From assembly GCA_035310145.1 (NCBI GenBank), contig DATGEL010000078.1, positions 62,001-126,000 of the forward strand: 64,000 nucleotides of DNA. The letters run 5' to 3'. Both the position numbers and the translations under genes were made by a program. Each line of letters opens with the position of its first letter. The stretch's first letter is position 1. Of the stretch, positions 9,538 to 17,933 are shown one piece after another. Source of the DNA: Dehalococcoidia bacterium (lineage in GTDB: Bacteria; Chloroflexota; Dehalococcoidia; CAUJGQ01). A model generated the notes under the pieces. That model worked only from the letters and a program-made list of their open reading frames with translations, was not told the DNA's origin and searched no databases.

Positions 9538-11148
9538 TCATAGTCCCGCGACGCTGCCTTCGCCCCGCAGATCCGAGGCGCCTAGCCGGGCGCCGCTCTC
9601 TGCATCGATCTGGATCGCCGTCACCCTCCCCATCAGCCCGTCCCAGGCGCCAATCTGGCGGACGCGATGGCCGCGCTGCTCCAACTCCGCGGACACGCGC
9701 TCGTCGTAGCGGCTCTCCAGCGTCACTTCGAGGCCGGCGCTGTGGCCCCAGCGCGGCAGATCGACTGCGGTCTGCAGATCGAAGCCGCCGTCGACCACGG
9801 CGCTGATGATCTGCATGTTCGTCTGCACCTGCTGCATGCCGCCGGGCGTGCCGCCGAACAGGAACGGCCGGCCGTCGCGAGTGACCAGGTAGTTGTTGAG
9901 CGTGTGCACCGGCCGCTTGCCGGGCTCGACGGCGTTGGCGTGCCCCGGCTCGATCGAGAAGCTGCACATGCGATCGTTGAGCAGCACGCCGGTGCCCTCG
10001 ACTACCAGCCCGCTGCCCCAGGGATGGAAGACGCTCTGGATCGCGGCTACCGCGTTGCCAGCGGCGTCGCACACGGCGAAGCTCGTGGTTTCGTGCACCG
10101 CCTCGCGCAGGCGGCCGGCCTCCGGCTGGGCAGCGGCCCGCCGGGGGTCGATGCGGGCGCGGCGCTCGGCAATGAAATCCGGTTCAAGCAGGCGCTGCAC
10201 CTCGAAGCCAGAGCGGCGCGGGTCGCCGGCGTGCGCGATGCGATCGGCAAAGGCCAGTTTCTTCGCCTCGACCATCAGGTGCATCACGTCCGGCTCGTTC
10301 GGCGAGCGGCCGGAAAGGTCGAAACCTTCCAGCAGCAGCAGTTCTTCCAGCAGGATGTGCCCCTGCGTCACCGGCGGCTGCTCGTAGACCGTCAGGCCGC
10401 GGTAGGCGCACGAGATCGGCCGTGCAGTCTCTGTCTCATGCTCGGCAAGGTCGGATGCCGCGAAATAGCCGCCCTGCTCGCGCGACACGCGAAGCAACGC
10501 CTCGGCGAAGGGGCCGTGGTAGAATGCCGCGCTGCCGCCCTCAGCGATCTGTTGCAGCGTGCGGGCCAGGTCCGGCTGGCGCAGGATCTCGCCCGCCCGC
10601 GGCTGCCGGCCGTGCGGCAGGAAGGCCGCTACGCTGGCCGGGAACTGGCGCAGCACCGGCTCGAACTCGGCCGTCTGTTGCGCCAGGCGCAGCGAGACCG
10701 GGAAACCATCCTCCGCTGCCGCTATGGCAGGCTGCAGCAGCCGGGCGCGGGGCAGCTTGCCGAAACGCGTGTGAGCCGCCAGCACGCCGTCCACGAAGCC
10801 CGGCACGGCCACGCTGCGGATACCGCGCTCGGGAATGCCGCCGGCGTACTCGGCCAGCGTGGCGCCGGCCGGCGCGACGCCGCTGCCGTTGATCGCCGTG
10901 ACTTCGCCCGTCTCGGCGGAGTAGACCAGCCAGAACACGTCGCCGCCGATGTGGCTGCGCGTCGGCTTGAGCACGGTGAGCAGGAAGGCCACGGCCGCCG
11001 CCGCATCCACGGCGTTGCCGCCTTCGCGCAGGACGTCGAGGCCGGCCTGCGTGGCCGCCGGATGCGAGCCGGCCACCATCGCCCCGCGAGACATTACCGG
11101 CCCCTGCTGCGGCGCCCAACGATTCGCCTGCGCGTTCGCTGTTGTCAT
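9538..11148 (-). CDS. ggt: Gamma-glutamyltransferase family protein
   Basis: This is an Ntn-hydrolase of the gamma-glutamyltranspeptidase family. Such enzymes are made as precursors that cleave themselves, and they hydrolyse or transfer gamma-glutamyl groups, classically of glutathione. The reading frame is open from 11175, but the ATG at 11148 has GGAG nine bases upstream and gives a 536-residue protein. Family features are the N-terminal AGSHPAATQAGLDVLREGGNA segment (split here by convention) and HETTSFAVCDAAGN; the first Thr of TTS is the expected autoprocessing nucleophile. A Gly-Gly-rich FLFGGTPGG stretch lies near the C-terminus. No signal peptide is visible, so the protein is probably cytoplasmic, and substrates other than glutathione are possible. 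Confidence 0.88.
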   Translation of the reverse strand: MTTANAQANRWAPQQGPVMSRGAMVAGSHPAATQAGLDVLREGGNAVDAAAAVAFLLTVLKPTRSHIGGDVFWLVYSAETGEVTAINGSGVAPAGATLAEYAGGIPERGIRSVAVPGFVDGVLAAHTRFGKLPRARLLQPAIAAAEDGFPVSLRLAQQTAEFEPVLRQFPASVAAFLPHGRQPRAGEILRQPDLARTLQQIAEGGSAAFYHGPFAEALLRVSREQGGYFAASDLAEHETETARPISCAYRGLTVYEQPPVTQGHILLEELLLLEGFDLSGRSPNEPDVMHLMVEAKKLAFADRIAHAGDPRRSGFEVQRLLEPDFIAERRARIDPRRAAAQPEAGRLREAVHETTSFAVCDAAGNAVAAIQSVFHPWGSGLVVEGTGVLLNDRMCSFSIEPGHANAVEPGKRPVHTLNNYLVTRDGRPFLFGGTPGGMQQVQTNMQIISAVVDGGFDLQTAVDLPRWGHSAGLEVTLESRYDERVSAELEQRGHRVRQIGAWDGLMGRVTAIQIDAESGARLGASDLRGEGSVAGL

Positions 11149-11232
11149 CGTTCTGCTCTCCGGCGCGTGCGCCACGCCGCACGCCTGGCTATCGCTACTC
11201 TAGTCCACCGCTCGCCCGCTCGCCACGGGCTT

Positions 11233-11400
11233 TCGGCCCTCATCCTCTCTTCTCCCCTTCTCCCAATCCTGGGAGAAGGAGACGATCCAGCGTCGGGCAT
11301 TCCGACCGGCTTGCGGTTAACCCGGCGCAGTCCGATTCCAGCGCCGCCCGATCGCCCCTTCTCCCAGGATTGGGAGAAGGGGAAGGGGGTTGAGGGCCGA
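11233..11400. repeat. Palindromic MITE/REP-like element, copy A
   Basis: The element is 168 bases with imperfect inverted ends of about 50 bases (TCGGCCCTCA at the left, TGAGGGCCGA at the right). Each end contains a smaller hairpin with arms TTCTCCCA and TGGGAGAA around a 4-base loop. The bases just outside are GGGCTT on the left and TGGCTT on the right, an imperfect 6-base direct repeat that could be a target duplication. The gap from 11149 to 11476 holds this element and no gene. A related copy follows the sortase gene at 12113-12360. Confidence 0.75.
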
Positions 11401-11476
11401 TGGCTTGCAACACTGCCGAACCTAAAGGCGGTAAGTTCTGCAAGATCGCTGTAACTTTGCCGCCGCTTGCGTTAGC

Positions 11477-12106
11477 ATGGGGATCGCAGCGCCCGGTGCG
11501 AGCCGCGGCCCTGCCCCCACACTCCTGCCGGAGTTCACTCACGTGGCCCCACTCCGCCGCCTGCTGATCGCGGGCATCTGCGCGCTGCTGGCGCTGGCCT
11601 TCGCCCGTTCCGGCGTTGTGCGGCACGCACCGACGGCGCGTGCCCAGGACGAGCCGCCGCCGCCGATGCCGGTCGAGCTGCAGATCCCCGCGGTGCGCAT
11701 CGACGCGCCGATCTGGCAGGTGGGCGAGGACGACGACGGCGGCATGGACAGCCCGTGGAGCGACACGGCGGTGGGCTGGTTCGCGCCCGGCTTCGTGCCC
11801 GGCCAGCCCGGCAACGCCGTGATCGCCGGCCACGTCGACTGGGTGGACCATGCCGCGGTCTTCTACTTCCTCAAGAACCTTTCACCGGGCGACCTGGTCA
11901 ACGTGGTGATGGACGACGGCAGCGTGCTCAGCTTCGCGGTGGACGAGGTCGACCAGTACGACGACGGCGACACGCCGATGGACCAGATCTTCGGCAACTC
12001 GGACCAGGCGCACCTGAACCTGATCACCTGCGGCGGCTACTTCGACCGCTCGACGCGCAACTACGACCACCGCCTCGTCGTCTACACCACCCTCGTGCAG
12101 AACTGA
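11477..12106 (+). CDS. Sortase, class F-like
   Basis: Sortases are membrane-anchored cysteine transpeptidases that attach or crosslink surface proteins. The 209 residues have one N-terminal membrane span (about 27-44), a short linker and a sortase domain. His119 in AGHVDW, Cys185 in LITCGGYFD and Arg199 in DHRLVVYTTL form the expected catalytic triad. The TCGG..D spacing resembles the actinobacterial class E/F group. I found no protein in the window with a sorting signal (LPxTG or LAxTG, then a membrane span and basic tail), so its substrates are elsewhere. The gene sits alone, immediately between two copies of the same palindromic repeat, which suggests that it may have moved with them. Confidence 0.9.
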   Translation: MGIAAPGASRGPAPTLLPEFTHVAPLRRLLIAGICALLALAFARSGVVRHAPTARAQDEPPPPMPVELQIPAVRIDAPIWQVGEDDDGGMDSPWSDTAVGWFAPGFVPGQPGNAVIAGHVDWVDHAAVFYFLKNLSPGDLVNVVMDDGSVLSFAVDEVDQYDDGDTPMDQIFGNSDQAHLNLITCGGYFDRSTRNYDHRLVVYTTLVQN

Positions 12107-12112
12107 GCTTTT

Positions 12113-12360
12113 GGCCCTCACCCCTGTCCCCTCTCCCAATCCTGGGCGAGGGGGACTCACGCCGATCGATCGGGGCGGAAGGCGGGGCGGCGTTTAGCTC
12201 TCGTGACCGAGCAGCGGCGCAGCCGGACGCGCCGCAGGCATCGTCGCCCAGCTCAGCTAACCCGCAGCCCTCCGGAACGCCCGTACCAGGATCGCCCCTC
12301 TCCTTCTCCCAGGATTGGGAGAAAGATCAGTGGAATATCACGGGGGTGAGGATGAGGGCC
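12113..12360. repeat. Palindromic MITE/REP-like element, copy B
   Basis: This is a longer, more diverged relative of the element at 11233-11400. It begins GGCCCTCACCCC just after the sortase stop and ends GATGAGGGCC just before the end of the ABC substrate-binding gene. Both halves carry the CTCCCAATCCTGGG core, and both carry GATC-containing inner boundaries. The 259-base gap from 12107 to 12365 contains nothing else that I can support. Confidence 0.7.
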
Positions 12361-12365
12361 GCGCC

Positions 12366-14099
12366 TCAGGACTTCCACACCATCTGCATCTGCGTCCAGA
12401 TCGAGGGACCGAGCTGAAAGTTCTGCACGTTCTTGCGCGTGGTCTGCTGGAACACACCCCACGAGAAGATGACAAAAGGCTGCAGGTCGATCAGCGTCTG
12501 CATGATCTGGTGGTAGATCTCGGTGCGGGCCGCCACGTCCAGCGTTTGCTGGCCCTTGTCCAGCAGCGCGTCGAGGTTCGCGTCGCTGATGTGCGAGAGA
12601 TTGAACCCCGCCTTGGTCTTGAAGAGCTGATAGCAGAAGCCGTCAGGATCCACGGCGCCGTTCCAACCGAGGCCGCCGGCCTGATAGTTGCCCTTGTTGC
12701 CATTGTCCACCACCGTGGCGAACTCAATCGGCTGCAGGGTCATGTTGAGTCCGGCGGGACTCATCTGGTCCTTCATCAGCTCAAACGTCTGCTGCAGCAA
12801 AGGCGAGGCGTTCGAGTACTGGATCGTGAAGTCTACGCTGCTCTTGCCGGCCTGTTGCAGCAGGCTCTTCGCCTTGGCGATGTCCTGCTTCAGGTACGGT
12901 CCCTGGATACTGCCGAACAGCGTACCGGGAATCTCCGTATCCGCTGGCACGACCGTACCGAAGTTAACGGTGTCGGCGACGGCTTGCCGATCGATGGAGT
13001 AGGAGAGCGCCTGGCGCACGCGCTTGTCCTGGAATGGATCCTTCTCAACCTCCAGCATGATAAAGCTGAAGCTGAGACCCGGAATCTGCTTGTACACCAG
13101 ATCAGAATTCGACTGGATCGACTTGAGATCCTTCGGCGGCGGTGACTCGATATAGTCCAGGTCACCGGTCTTCAGGTTCGCCAAGCGCGTGTTCTCGTCG
13201 GGAATCGGCTTGAGGATGAGCTTGTCCAAGTACGGGTAGACTGTGCCGGTGTCATCCTTGCGCCAGTAGGTCGGGTTCTTGTCCAGTGTGATCTGGTTGT
13301 CGTGCTGCCACGACGTGAACTTGAACGGTCCTGAGCCGGCAGCGGTTAAGTCGTTTGGCAGGTTGGCGCCGAGCTTCTGGAAAGTTGTCGGCGAGTACAT
13401 GTAGCCAGCACCGCCGGTCAGCTTGGACAAGAACGGCGCGTACGGCGCACCGACGGTGATCTTCAGCGTTGTGGCATCGACCGACTCCATCGCGGTGATA
13501 GGCTTGACGTCGGCGTTGCGGACCGATGCCTTATCGTCAATGTGCCGCTGGAAATTCCATTTCACCGCGTCAGCGTTGAAGTCCGTGCCGTCCTGGAACT
13601 TGATTCCCGGATGCAGGTGGAACAGATAGGTTGTGTTGTCGGGATTCTCGACCTTGTCGACGGTATTGCCTGCGATCTTGAAGTCGTTCGTGCCGAGGAA
13701 CAGCGCCTCCACGATCTGCGCCTGCACGTAGCTGCTGTACACATCCTGCGACTTCGCCGCGTCCAGGTTGGTGGCGTCGCGGGAGACGCCGATGTTCAGT
13801 GTGCCGCCGGTCTTTACTTTGGCAGCCGCGGCAGCCGTGGCGGAGCTCACGCCGATCGATTGGGCCGTGGGCGGCGCGGCCGGCGAGCCGCTGGGCGTGC
13901 CGGCGGCCGTGGTCGCAGCGCTGGTGGCCGGCGCGGCGTTCGTGCTCTTGTTGCCGCCGTTATTGTTGCTGCTGCTGCAGCCCGCCAGCGCCAGCGCCAT
14001 CAGGCTGGTGGCCGCCGCGCCGCCGCCCAGCGCCCGCCGCCGGCTCACGCGCGACGCCGCGATTCGCTGCCAGTAGTTGTCCTGATCGTACGCGCTCAC
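12366..14099 (-). CDS. ABC transporter substrate-binding lipoprotein, family 5 (copy 1)
   Basis: This is a peptide/oligopeptide-type solute receptor (SBP_bac_5) of 577 residues. The start is GTG at 14099, preceded by GGAGGA. The N-terminus carries a twin-arginine-like SRRRALGG at about 19-26, a hydrophobic stretch and a lipobox ending at Cys41 (ALAGC), so it is probably exported folded and lipid-anchored. A Ser/Asn/Ala/Thr-rich linker (about 42-95) precedes the mature domain, which has family motifs such as YLFHLHPGIKFQDGTDF and VRQALSYSIDRQAV. It is the last gene of a four-gene set with two permeases and a second receptor (16136-17812). Part of it has a visibly lower GC content than its neighbours. 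The ligand cannot be inferred. Confidence 0.92.
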   Translation of the reverse strand: MSAYDQDNYWQRIAASRVSRRRALGGGAAATSLMALALAGCSSSNNNGGNKSTNAAPATSAATTAAGTPSGSPAAPPTAQSIGVSSATAAAAAKVKTGGTLNIGVSRDATNLDAAKSQDVYSSYVQAQIVEALFLGTNDFKIAGNTVDKVENPDNTTYLFHLHPGIKFQDGTDFNADAVKWNFQRHIDDKASVRNADVKPITAMESVDATTLKITVGAPYAPFLSKLTGGAGYMYSPTTFQKLGANLPNDLTAAGSGPFKFTSWQHDNQITLDKNPTYWRKDDTGTVYPYLDKLILKPIPDENTRLANLKTGDLDYIESPPPKDLKSIQSNSDLVYKQIPGLSFSFIMLEVEKDPFQDKRVRQALSYSIDRQAVADTVNFGTVVPADTEIPGTLFGSIQGPYLKQDIAKAKSLLQQAGKSSVDFTIQYSNASPLLQQTFELMKDQMSPAGLNMTLQPIEFATVVDNGNKGNYQAGGLGWNGAVDPDGFCYQLFKTKAGFNLSHISDANLDALLDKGQQTLDVAARTEIYHQIMQTLIDLQPFVIFSWGVFQQTTRKNVQNFQLGPSIWTQMQMVWKS

Positions 14100-14232
14100 G
14101 GTGTTCGTCCTCCCCCTCCGTGCCGGCGCTCGTGGGCCGGCCGCGGCTCAAGCTTCCGGAGATACATGCCGTCTTGCCGCTGGCACCTCCCGCATCAGAG
14201 ATTGCGCCCGCATCGCTGCAGGCGCCGGCCGC

Positions 14233-15138
14233 CTACCGTCCCTTCAGGCGCGGGTCGAGATAGTCGCGCAGGGCGTCGCCCAGGATGTAGTAGGTGAAGA
14301 CGGTGAGGAAGATCGCCACGCCGGGGCCGATCGCCATCCACATGTTGTTCTGCAGGTAGTCCTTGCCGATCGTGATCATCGCGCCCCAGTCGGGCGTGGG
14401 CGGCTGCCCGGCGATGCCGAGGAAGCTCAATGCGGCCAGCGCCAGGATGGCGTTGCCGCCGGCGAGCGACGCCGCCACGATCAGCGGGTTGGCGATGTTC
14501 GGCAGGATGTGGCGGAAGATGATGCGCCAGCGCGAGGCGCCGATCACCTCGGCGGCGCGCACGTACTCCAGCTCCTTCGCCTGCAACACCTGGCCGCGCG
14601 TCAGGCGGAAGTAGAGCGGTACGCCGAGGATGCCGACGGCGATCATGGCGTGGTTCAGGCCCGGCCCCAGGGCGCTGACAATGGCAATCGCGAGCAGGAT
14701 GCCGGGAAAGGCGAGCTGCGCGTCGATGTAGCGGGCACAGAGCAGGTCGGCCAGGCCGCCGAAGTAACCGGCCATCAGCCCCATGACGATGCCGACCGCG
14801 AGCGAGATGCTCACCGCGATCACGGCCACGCGCATCGAGATCTGCGCGCCCTTGACCACGCGGCTGTAGGTGTCGCGGCCGAGGTTGTCGGTGCCGAGCC
14901 AGTGCTTGCCGGACGGACCCAGCAGCAGCGCCTTGGTGTTCGTCTTGATCGGATTGTACGTGGTCAGGGCGTCCGCGAAGATCGCCACCAGCACCAGCAG
15001 GATGAAGATCGCGATGAACAGCGAGAGCACGCGGTAGCGCGATACGAAGCGCCAGAGCGAGCGCCGGCTCCGGTTCGCGAGCCCCAGGTCCGCCACAGCG
15101 GCCGGGATGGCGGGTGCGCCGCGCTCACTTACGACCAT
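14233..15138 (-). CDS. ABC transporter permease, DppC/OppC-like
   Basis: This is an inner-membrane permease subunit of a peptide-type importer, 301 residues. There is one N-terminal span (about 33-55), then a periplasmic loop containing the family motif HWLGTDNLGRDTYSRV, then five more spans. The coupling-helix EAA motif appears as VRAAEVIGASRWRIIFRHILPN (shown here in two parts: VRAAEVIGASRW and RIIFRHILPN). Its ATG overlaps the stop of the DppB-like gene by 14 bases, so the permeases are translationally coupled. No ATPase gene follows, so the energising subunits must come from another locus. Confidence 0.93.
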   Translation of the reverse strand: MVVSERGAPAIPAAVADLGLANRSRRSLWRFVSRYRVLSLFIAIFILLVLVAIFADALTTYNPIKTNTKALLLGPSGKHWLGTDNLGRDTYSRVVKGAQISMRVAVIAVSISLAVGIVMGLMAGYFGGLADLLCARYIDAQLAFPGILLAIAIVSALGPGLNHAMIAVGILGVPLYFRLTRGQVLQAKELEYVRAAEVIGASRWRIIFRHILPNIANPLIVAASLAGGNAILALAALSFLGIAGQPPTPDWGAMITIGKDYLQNNMWMAIGPGVAIFLTVFTYYILGDALRDYLDPRLKGR

Positions 15139-16084
15139 AGCTGATCCTTGGGTCGAGGTAGGCGTAGGCGATATCGACGATCAGGTTGGCGAACATATAG
15201 CTGAAGGCCGCGATCAGCACCACGGCCTGCACGATCGGATAGTCGCGCTGGCCGATCGCGTTGACGGCCAGGCGCCCCACGCCGGGCCAGGTGAAGATCG
15301 TCTCCGTGATCACCGCCCCTTCCCAGAGGCCGCCGAGCGCCAAACCGACCAGCGTGACCACCGGCAGCAGCGCGTTGCGCATCGCGTGGCGGGCGACGAC
15401 GACGAACTCGCGCAGACCCTTCGCCCGCGCCGTGCGGATGTAGTCGGTGTAGAGCGCCTCCAGCAGGCTGGAGCGCACGAAGCGCGAGAGCGTGGCCGCG
15501 CCCGTCGGCCCGGCGATGGCGCCGACCAGCGCGGGCATCACCAGGTAGCGCAGGTTCTGCGCCGGCGCTTTGGCGAAGGCGACGTAGCCGCCGGGCGAGA
15601 AGATGCGCCAGTGCAGGCTGAAGACCAGGATCAGCAGCACGCCGAACACGAAGTTGGGCAGCGAGACGAAGACCAGCGAGAACATCGTGGCGAAGCGGGC
15701 GAAGAAGCTGTCGCGCCAGACCGCGGCAACCGTGCCGATCACCACGGCCAGCACCACCGAGGCGGCGAAGCCGGCGAGGCCCAGCTCAAGCGTGGCCGGC
15801 AGCCGCTCGGTGATCGCCTTGCGCACCGGCTCGCGGCTGGAGAGGGAGCGGCCGAAGTCCAGGTGCACCAGCCGCCCCAGCCACTTGACGTACTGCACGG
15901 GATACGACTGGTCGAGCCCGAGCTCGTGCCGCAGCGCCGTAACGTTCTGCGGCGTCGCTTCCTGGCCGAGAATCACCCGCACCGGGTCGCCCGGCGTGAG
16001 ACGCACCATGACGAACAGCGCCATCGTCACCAGCAGGGCGACGGGGATCATCGAGAGCACGCGGCGGACGATGTAACCGGTCAT
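15125..16084 (-). CDS. ABC transporter permease, DppB/OppB-like
   Basis: This is the second inner-membrane permease of the same importer, 319 residues with six predicted spans. It opens with MTGYIVRRVLSMIPVALLV, typical of the DppB family. The large periplasmic loop has RLTPGDPVRVILG and LGLDQSYPVQYVKWL. The EAA coupling motif is YIRTARAKGLREF near residue 215-227. It lies 51 bases downstream of the second substrate-binding lipoprotein and overlaps the DppC-like gene. The set is probably one operon read leftwards from the region near 17812. Confidence 0.94.
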   Translation of the reverse strand: MTGYIVRRVLSMIPVALLVTMALFVMVRLTPGDPVRVILGQEATPQNVTALRHELGLDQSYPVQYVKWLGRLVHLDFGRSLSSREPVRKAITERLPATLELGLAGFAASVVLAVVIGTVAAVWRDSFFARFATMFSLVFVSLPNFVFGVLLILVFSLHWRIFSPGGYVAFAKAPAQNLRYLVMPALVGAIAGPTGAATLSRFVRSSLLEALYTDYIRTARAKGLREFVVVARHAMRNALLPVVTLVGLALGGLWEGAVITETIFTWPGVGRLAVNAIGQRDYPIVQAVVLIAAFSYMFANLIVDIAYAYLDPRISYGRK

Positions 16085-16135
16085 CGTGCAGCTATCCTAC
16101 AGCCTGTCGGACCGCCGTGCGCGGCGGCGCGCCGG

Positions 16136-17812
16136 TTACTGCGACTTCCAGACGCCCGCATAGCGCTGAATGCCGTCGGCGATCAGCACGAAGCCTTTGA
16201 CCTTCGGCGTATGCAGCTCGATCACGAGCGGATGATTGATGAAGATCCACGGCGCGTCGTCGGTGACGAGCTTGTTGATCTGCTTGTACAGGCTGTTGCG
16301 CTGCTCCTGGTCGTAGCTGGCGCGGGCCTGGTCCAGCAGCATGTCCACCTGGGCGTTGGAATACTGCGGGTCGTTGAAGCCGCCGCCGGTGTGGAAGTGG
16401 TTATAGCTGTTGCCGTCCGGGTCGATCCGCCCGCTCCAGCCCAGGATCGAGGCGGTGAACTTGTGGTTCTGCGTGTCGTCCACCAGCTTGGTGAACTCCT
16501 CGGGCACGATGTTCACCGTGATGCCGGCGTCCTTCAGCTCGTCCTTGATCAGCTCCGCCAACTGCTGCTGCTGCGGCGAACCGGAGGTGATCAGCATGTC
16601 GAAGCTGAAGCCGTTGGGCTTGCCGCCCGAGGCCAGCAGCGCCTTCGCCTTCGCCACGTCATGCGTGTACGGCTTATACGAGGCGTCGTACGGCGGCAGC
16701 GGCGGCGAGATCGGCCCGTTTGAGACTACGCCCAGGCCGAAGTACACGGTCTGCAGGATCGCGTCGCGGTCGATCGCGTAGGCGACGGCCTGGCGCAAAT
16801 CCTTGCTGCTGAACGGCTCCGTCTTCACGTTCAGCTCGATGCCGTTGAACTGTAGGGCCGGCGCGTCCTTGTAGACGAAGGCGCTGTCCTTCTTGACCGC
16901 GGCGATGTCCTTTGCCGGCGGGTTGATGGCGATGTCCACGTCGCCCGTCTTCAAATTGTTCAGGCGGTTGTTTTCGTCCGGGATGATCTTGTAAACGAGC
17001 TTGTCCAGGTAGGGGAGTTGGTCGCCGTTGGCGTCCTTTTTCCAGTAGTTCGGGTTGCGCTCCAGCGTGACGTGATCGTCCTGCAGCCACTCGACGAAGC
17101 GGAAGGGCCCCGTGCCCGCGCCGACCGGGGCCGTAGACAGGCTGTCGCCTTCCTTCTGGATCGCCGTGGGCGAGAGCATCATGCCGGCGCGGTCGACCAG
17201 CGTGGCCAGCAGCGGCGCGAACGGCTGCGTCAGGTTGAATTTGACGGTGTACTTGTCGACCACGTCCACGGAAGCGACGCTGGCGATCTCGCTGTGCCGC
17301 GGCGAGCTGGCGGTGTTAAGGATGCGGTCGATGTTGAATTTCACGGCCGTCGCGTCAAAGTCGGTGCCGTCCTGGAATTTCACGCCCTGGTGCAGCTTGA
17401 AGACGATCGCCTTCGGATCGCTCGTATCCCAGCTGTCGGCAAGGCCGGGCTGGATCTTGAGGTCCGGCCCGATCGAGACGAGCGAATCGTAGAGCTGGTA
17501 GTGAATTTGACGATCCACCAGCAGCGTCGACTTGATCGGGTCGAGGTTCTTCATGTTGGAATCGATCGCGACCGTGAGCGTGCCGCCGCGCGTCGGCTTT
17601 ACCGCCGCGGCGCTGGCCGCGGGCGCGGCGGCGGTCGCCGCCGCCGCCGTGGCACTGCCGGCAGCAGGCGCGGCCGCCGTAGCGGCGGAGGAGGGGGCCG
17701 CGGCCGGCGCCTGCGTGGGCGCCTTGCCGCTGTTGTTATTGCCGCCGCCGCACGCGGCGAACAGCGCCGCCGCCGCGAGAGCCAGGCAAAGCGCGCGCAC
17801 ATTCCTCACCAC
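16136..17812 (-). CDS. ABC transporter substrate-binding lipoprotein, family 5 (copy 2)
   Basis: This 558-residue paralogue of the receptor at 12366-14099 is the promoter-proximal gene of the transporter set. It starts at a GTG at 17812 after GAGGGG. The signal peptide is short (MVRNVRALCLALAAAALFAAC) and its lipobox ends at Cys21; unlike the paralogue, it has no twin-arginine motif. A long Ala/Pro/Ser/Thr linker (about 22-75) precedes the receptor domain, which has VFKLHQGVKFQDGTDF and LRQAVAYAIDRDAIL. Two receptors with different export signals feeding one permease pair suggest two substrate ranges. The gene diverges from a FadR-type regulator that probably controls it. Confidence 0.92.
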   Translation of the reverse strand: MVRNVRALCLALAAAALFAACGGGNNNSGKAPTQAPAAAPSSAATAAAPAAGSATAAAATAAAPAASAAAVKPTRGGTLTVAIDSNMKNLDPIKSTLLVDRQIHYQLYDSLVSIGPDLKIQPGLADSWDTSDPKAIVFKLHQGVKFQDGTDFDATAVKFNIDRILNTASSPRHSEIASVASVDVVDKYTVKFNLTQPFAPLLATLVDRAGMMLSPTAIQKEGDSLSTAPVGAGTGPFRFVEWLQDDHVTLERNPNYWKKDANGDQLPYLDKLVYKIIPDENNRLNNLKTGDVDIAINPPAKDIAAVKKDSAFVYKDAPALQFNGIELNVKTEPFSSKDLRQAVAYAIDRDAILQTVYFGLGVVSNGPISPPLPPYDASYKPYTHDVAKAKALLASGGKPNGFSFDMLITSGSPQQQQLAELIKDELKDAGITVNIVPEEFTKLVDDTQNHKFTASILGWSGRIDPDGNSYNHFHTGGGFNDPQYSNAQVDMLLDQARASYDQEQRNSLYKQINKLVTDDAPWIFINHPLVIELHTPKVKGFVLIADGIQRYAGVWKSQ

Positions 17813-17834
17813 AGCCCCTCCTGTCGCGTCGTGC

Positions 17835-17840
17835 TATACT
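17835..17840 (+). promoter_or_regulatory. Candidate -10 (TATACT) of the FadR-type regulator gene
   Basis: GTGCTATACT forms an extended -10-like element 94 bases before the regulator start. The same TGCTATACT string precedes tRNA-Ala at 32672-32680. No convincing -35 is visible here. Confidence 0.5.
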
Positions 17841-17863
17841 GAGGCTCCAGCGCGGTGGTCTGC

Positions 17864-17874
17864 TGGTCTGACAA
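17864..17874. promoter_or_regulatory. Candidate FadR-family operator
   Basis: TGGTCTGACAA fits the consensus TNGTNNNACNA described for the FadR subfamily of GntR regulators at every defined base. It lies about 24 bases downstream of the candidate -10, inside the leader of the FadR-type gene and in the intergenic region shared with the transporter. Autoregulation and control of the importer are inferred. Confidence 0.5.
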
Positions 17875-17933
17875 CAGTAGCGCGCGATGCCGCCCCACGC
17901 AAGCGCGAGACTGTGTGCGCGACGGAGGAGCTG

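Noticed and set aside
9667-11454. A 595-codon plus-strand frame over the gamma-glutamyltransferase
   Set aside because: It reads through the palindromic element and is antisense to a clear enzyme gene.
17532-17933. A longer FadR-type protein starting at 17532
   Set aside because: The extension is antisense to the lipoprotein signal region and crosses the promoter and operator; GGAGGAG before the ATG at 17934 decides the start.
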